A model generated the notes under the pieces. The model did not search any database, was not told the DNA's origin, and worked only from the letters and a program-made list of their open reading frames with translations. The position numbers were made by a program, and so were the translations under genes. From Candidatus Aminicenantota bacterium (GTDB lineage: Bacteria > Acidobacteriota > Aminicenantia > UBA2199), in assembly GCA_030610885.1 (NCBI GenBank), contig JAUWQW010000013.1, positions 1 to 36,723 on the forward strand: a stretch of DNA of 36,723 nt, given 5' to 3'. Shown in pieces: positions 33,474-36,723 of the stretch; position 1 is the stretch's first letter, and every line of letters starts with the position of its first letter.

Positions 33474-34498
33474 TAAATTTAATATCAAAAAATCCTCTTG
33501 TAAGGAGAATTGTTGAAAATAATGCGAACAAAGAAATGCTCGATTGGTTGCTGGAAAAACAGTTAGCTTTTACAGAAGAAGAGAATCTTGAAAGTCTTGT
33601 ATTTATTTTAAAGGATGAGGATTTAAAATCAAGAGCATTAGACTTACTAAAGAGCATACCCGGGTTTGTTAAAGAGAATTATGTTAAAAAAAAAGAATCA
33701 AATCATAGAGTTGTATATTATCTTTTACTCAAAGCTCTGGAATTTCATAATACAAATTTAATATCAAAAATAATCCAAAATCAAGCACTTCCATTTACAT
33801 TTTTATCAAAAATTGCAGAAGAAGGTAATACTTTTGATCTTGAAATATTGCTTGAAAACCAAATAAAGTTAATCGCTTATCCTGAAATAATGGATTTGAT
33901 GGAAAAGAATCCTAAAATTAATAATTTTATCAGAGGAAGGATAAATGAGATTAGAGAATTTTATCTGAACACTGAGAAAAGTGAAGATATCCCTGAAAAT
34001 GAATTGGTTGAAGAGGTTAAGGCTATTATTTCAAAAGATAAAGAGTTACTAAAAATAGAAATTGAAAAAAATGCTTTAACAATATTACAGAAAATAAATA
34101 CAATATCCATCTCTGAAAAAATAAAATTAGCTTTATTAGGAACTAAAGTTGAAAGAATGATATTAGTTAGAGATCCGAATAAGATAGTATCAAATGCTGT
34201 GATTGAAAGCCCGAAAATAAGTCAAGAAGAAATTTTATTATTAATTAAAAACAGGAGTGTCCCGGGCGAAATAATTGGAAAAATTGCTAAAAACAGGGAG
34301 TATACAAAAAACTATTCAATACTTGTTGGTCTTGTTCAAAACCCAAAAACTCCAATAGCAAATGCCATTTCATTTATTAAGAAACTTCATATAAAAGATT
34401 TGCAGTTGATTATTCGTGATAAAGAGGTAAATCCAATTATAAAGAATCTAGCCTTTAATTACTATAAAGGAAAATCTGGCATGAAAAAAGGTAGCTGA
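33470..34498 (+). CDS. Helical-repeat protein, uncharacterised
   Basis: 342 residues with no signal peptide or membrane helix. The C-terminal part (ISEKIKLALLGTKVERMILVRDPNKIVSNAVIESPKISQEEILLLIKNRSVPGEIIGKIAKNREYTKNYSILVGLVQNPKTPIANAISFIKKL) forms short helical repeats like those of leucine-rich-variant/DUF2336-type proteins. Similar proteins are found in several environmental Gram-negative phyla. Probably a scaffold; role unknown. It overlaps the RodZ-like gene by 4 nt, so the two are translated together and may work together at the membrane. Confidence 0.75.
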   Translation: MINLISKNPLVRRIVENNANKEMLDWLLEKQLAFTEEENLESLVFILKDEDLKSRALDLLKSIPGFVKENYVKKKESNHRVVYYLLLKALEFHNTNLISKIIQNQALPFTFLSKIAEEGNTFDLEILLENQIKLIAYPEIMDLMEKNPKINNFIRGRINEIREFYLNTEKSEDIPENELVEEVKAIISKDKELLKIEIEKNALTILQKINTISISEKIKLALLGTKVERMILVRDPNKIVSNAVIESPKISQEEILLLIKNRSVPGEIIGKIAKNREYTKNYSILVGLVQNPKTPIANAISFIKKLHIKDLQLIIRDKEVNPIIKNLAFNYYKGKSGMKKGS

Positions 34499-34552
34499 AC
34501 TGACATTAAGTCTTTTTTCTTTGATTATTTCTTAATATTTATCTGTTTATAA

Positions 34553-35047
34553 TTATGATTTCTTCTTTTTCATAAAATTTAAAATTGATTTTGGGATTTG
34601 GGAAGATAGATCATTTATAAGTGATGTTATTTCCTTAACTTTAACAAATATGTCATCCTCTCCAGCCCAATATGTTTTGATTTTATAAAGGATTTGAGTA
34701 TCAACTGTATTTATTATTTTATTTAAGATAATTATTGATACAAGTAAATCATCAACAAACCCGGCCACAGGAATAAAATCAGGAATAATATCAATAGGTG
34801 ATATTAGGTATACAAAAGCCATTAATATATAACTTTTTGTAAGAGGAGAAACCTCTTTATCCACTAACAGTTTTATCATAAGGTGGACAATGTCAGGAAG
34901 AATTAATAGATATTGTACGAATTTGTCTGTCCATTTCCCAGTTTTTTTATTTAACTTATCTTCTTTTGCCCATTTGCCAATCTTTTCCCTTAATTTTTGA
35001 TAAAAATCTTGGTATTTTTTTTCTTTTTTTTTTATTGAATTTCCCAT
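34553..35047 (-). CDS. DUF1232 (YkvA-like) protein
   Basis: The signature SPLTKSYILMAFVYLISPIDIIPDFIPVAGFVDDLLVSIIIL is the DUF1232 core, a short membrane-associated helical pair of unknown function. I shorten the ORF-track start (35092) to the ATG at 35047, because the extra codons are a perfect promoter (TTGACA-17 nt-TATAAT) and an RBS (GAGGAAAAAA) directly precedes this ATG. The protein is then 164 residues. Confidence 0.85.
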   Translation of the reverse strand: MGNSIKKKEKKYQDFYQKLREKIGKWAKEDKLNKKTGKWTDKFVQYLLILPDIVHLMIKLLVDKEVSPLTKSYILMAFVYLISPIDIIPDFIPVAGFVDDLLVSIIILNKIINTVDTQILYKIKTYWAGEDDIFVKVKEITSLINDLSSQIPKSILNFMKKKKS

Positions 35048-35063
35048 TTTTTTCCTCGAGAAA

Positions 35064-35092
35064 ATTATAATTCTTTTAAAATCTTTTGTCAA
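35064..35092 (-). promoter_or_regulatory. Consensus promoter of the DUF1232 gene
   Basis: On the minus strand TTGACA, a 17-nt spacer and TATAAT: a perfect match to the vegetative consensus, inside the ORF as called. Confidence 0.75.
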
Positions 35093-35143
35093 TAAAAGCT
35101 TACAGTTGACTATCAGTGGATTTATGGAAATTACATCTATTGC

Positions 35144-35172
35144 TTGACAATCAATTTTTTATATGATATTGC
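35144..35172 (+). promoter_or_regulatory. Promoter of the HU-Usp-dprA operon
   Basis: TTGACA, a 17-nt spacer and TATTGC, followed by a GGGAG RBS before the ATG at 35191. Confidence 0.5.
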
Positions 35173-35190
35173 ACTATTTGGGAGTATTAA

Positions 35191-35469
35191 ATGAATAAAA
35201 AAGATATATCTGAAATTATTTCGCGTAATCTTAGTATAAGAAAGTTTGAGGCTTATAATTTTATTGGTTTGTTAATTGAAGTCATAAATGAAAATTTAAA
35301 TAATGGCGAAAAAATCATTATATCAAATTTTGGTAAGTTTATTGTGGTGAAGCGAAACGAGAAGAAGGTAATAAATCCAAATAATAAAGAAATTATTATA
35401 ATTGCTTCTAAAAAAGTTGTTAAATTTTTTCCATCAAAAAATTTAAAGAAGAAAATAATAGGTAAATAA
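35191..35469 (+). CDS. HU/IHF-family DNA-binding protein
   Basis: 92 residues: MNKKDISEIISRNLSIRKFEAYNFIGLLIEVINENLNNGEKIIISNFGKFIVVKRNEKKVINPNNKEIIIIASKKVVKFFPSKNLKKKI follows the whole HU fold, with the DNA-binding arm around RNEKKVINPNNKE. The arm lacks the usual GRNPxTG wording, so it is a divergent member. First gene of an operon with a universal stress protein and dprA. Confidence 0.87.
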   Translation: MNKKDISEIISRNLSIRKFEAYNFIGLLIEVINENLNNGEKIIISNFGKFIVVKRNEKKVINPNNKEIIIIASKKVVKFFPSKNLKKKIIGK

Positions 35470-35470
35470 A

Positions 35471-36358
35471 ATGAAAAAGAAAATTTCAACTAAGATCAAA
35501 AACATTTTGTGGGCTACTGATTTTTCAAAAGAGAGTAAATCTTGCTTGCCTTACATTAAATTTTTTTCAAAAAAATTAAAGACAAAAAATCATGCATTAT
35601 ATATCCTTCCGAAATTTTCAGATTGGGTGTATGAAGCAGCCTTTTTTTCAAATGAAGAGTTAATTAAAGAGATAGAAAAAACTAAACAAAAATCTATGAA
35701 AAAGATAATAAATTACAGCAGTAAAGTTGGAATTTCTTTTAAAACAAAAATCTTGGAGGGGATTGCAAGTGAAGAGATAATTAAATATTCTGATGAGAAT
35801 GATGTTGATCTAGTTTTTGCTGGGAGAAGGGGGATTTCGGAGATAGAACAGATTTTAATAGGTTCTACAACTTCACGTCTTATAAGAAATTCAAATACTC
35901 CCGTTTTTGTAGTACCAAAACATAAGCGAGATGTTAAAATAGAGAAAATTCTCTCACCTGTAGATTTTAATGAGCTTTCTTTGCCTGAATTAAAATATTC
36001 TATTGCTATTGCCAAACAGATAAATGCAAAAATATATGTGGTGCACATTTCAGAATTTTTCAATTACAGAGTACCGGTTTTAAAAAGAGATAAGTTGATT
36101 GAGAAGATAAATATGAAAATTTTAGACATAGCTAAGCAGAACAATTATAGTATTGAAAATATTATTTATGATATGGGAGAGCCTGCTAAAAAAATAATTG
36201 AAATATCAAAAAAGAATAAGATAGATTTGATTGTAATGGCTTCAAATCAGAGAAAAGGACTTGAAAAGTTTTTTCTCGGTAGCATAACAGAAAAAGTTCT
36301 AATGTATTCAAATACACCAATACTAGTTCTGCCTCTCTCAGATAATGTATTGTCTTGA
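35471..36358 (+). CDS. Tandem-domain universal stress protein
   Basis: 295 residues with two UspA domains. Each ends in the nucleotide-binding G-x2-G-x9-G-(S/T) style loop: GRRGISEIEQILIGSTTSRLIRNSNTPVFVV and SNQRKGLEKFFLGSITEKVLMYSNTPILVL. Usually a soluble ATP-binding stress protein. It starts 1 nt after the HU gene and overlaps dprA by 14 nt. Confidence 0.88.
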   Translation: MKKKISTKIKNILWATDFSKESKSCLPYIKFFSKKLKTKNHALYILPKFSDWVYEAAFFSNEELIKEIEKTKQKSMKKIINYSSKVGISFKTKILEGIASEEIIKYSDENDVDLVFAGRRGISEIEQILIGSTTSRLIRNSNTPVFVVPKHKRDVKIEKILSPVDFNELSLPELKYSIAIAKQINAKIYVVHISEFFNYRVPVLKRDKLIEKINMKILDIAKQNNYSIENIIYDMGEPAKKIIEISKKNKIDLIVMASNQRKGLEKFFLGSITEKVLMYSNTPILVLPLSDNVLS

Positions 36359-36723
36359 TGAATCTAAGCTACATAGAATAGCAACTCATATTATTTGTTT
36401 TAAAAATCAAAAAGCGAGAAGAAGTTTAATAAAAGCTAATATTGATTTAAAAAAATTATATAAATTCAGCAAAAAAGAATTAAATTCTGTAGGTTTTAAT
36501 AAAGATGAAATAAATGATATTAAATTTAATTATAGAGAAATTGCTGAAAAAGAGATTCACAAGTGTAAATTAAATAATACCTACTTGATTTTTAAAGAAG
36601 ATGAATTTTACCCTTCACTCTTACCTGAAATTTATGACTCACCCGATTTTATCTATGTGATAGGAGATACTAGTGTTTTAAAAACGGTTAAAATTGCTGT
36701 GGTTGGCTCAAGAAGACCTAGCT
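36345..36723 (+). CDS. dprA: DNA processing protein DprA, 3'-truncated by the window edge
   Basis: Reading from the ATG at 36345: an N-terminal helical (SAM-like) domain, then FKEDEFYPSLLPEIYDSPDFIYVIGDTSVLKTVKIAVVGSRRPS, which contains the family landmarks 'YP..L..I.D.P..LY..G' and VGSR. DprA loads RecA on incoming single-stranded DNA in natural transformation. Only about 126 residues are in the window. The ATG lies 14 nt inside the Usp gene. Not in the supplied ORF track. Confidence 0.87.
   Translation, partial: MYCLDESKLHRIATHIICFKNQKARRSLIKANIDLKKLYKFSKKELNSVGFNKDEINDIKFNYREIAEKEIHKCKLNNTYLIFKEDEFYPSLLPEIYDSPDFIYVIGDTSVLKTVKIAVVGSRRPS

Noticed and set aside
35713-36063. 116-residue minus-strand ORF
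   Set aside because: Antisense to the tandem Usp gene, with no independent support.
1-36723. tRNA, rRNA or CRISPR array
   Set aside because: No T-loop consensus with matching acceptor stem, no rRNA-like block and no regularly spaced repeats were seen by eye.

Overview
The window holds two very different stretches. From about 12.5 kb to the end the DNA is strongly AT-rich. Its coding sequence is rich in Lys, Asn and Ile, and it carries ordinary chromosomal genes (pgsA, galE, pepD, rodZ-like, HU, universal stress protein, dprA). From 1 to about 12.4 kb the base composition is patchier and clearly less AT-rich in places. That part holds accessory DNA: an integron-type cassette array, a decayed transporter gene, a three-gene metabolic operon between near-identical direct repeats, and a PAS-rich hybrid histidine kinase. 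A beta-barrel-like protein, a lipoprotein peptidase, Spy/CpxP-like periplasmic proteins and RodZ suggest a Gram-negative, probably uncultured bacterium. I cannot assign a phylum from the sequence alone.

Layout. (1) 1-3.54 kb: three same-direction attC-like recombination sites, each just after a gene: a Rad50-like zinc-hook ATPase cut by the window edge, an unknown 374-residue protein, and an 85-residue two-helix membrane protein. No integrase is visible, so this looks like a cluster of attC sites lacking integrase. (2) 3.6-10.1 kb: an exported DUF4412-like protein; a ZIP metal-transporter pseudogene; the first codons of a methyltransferase gene; an operon of alanine racemase-GNAT fusion, SAM methyltransferase and sodium/solute symporter; then an intact methyltransferase gene whose start matches the earlier fragment over 51 bp. 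(3) 10.2-12.4 kb: hybrid histidine kinase on the minus strand. (4) 12.5-18.6 kb: AmgK-like sugar kinase, a GC-rich structured RNA candidate, a GT4 glycosyltransferase, an ECF sigma/anti-sigma/Spy-like envelope-stress operon, a SpoIIE-type phosphatase, and a ParE-type toxin-antitoxin pair. (5) 18.8-27.8 kb: pgsA with a YhcC-like radical SAM gene, a minus-strand galE/M1 peptidase/membrane protein operon, a membrane diguanylate cyclase, a barrel-like protein and pepD. (6) 27.8-36.7 kb: a NusG-paralogue/AP-superfamily hydrolase/SPL-like radical SAM set, a sulfotransferase, a membrane protein, a RodZ-like gene with a helical-repeat protein, DUF1232, and HU-Usp-dprA running off the end.

The most notable signals are the attC array with a shared 23-nt leader element, the racemase-acetyltransferase/methyltransferase/symporter operon between 51-bp repeats, the unassigned ~115-nt RNA at 13.5 kb, and a recurring arrangement in the AT-rich half where a good -10 box lies 5-8 nt before the start codon. 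That arrangement points to frequent leaderless mRNAs.
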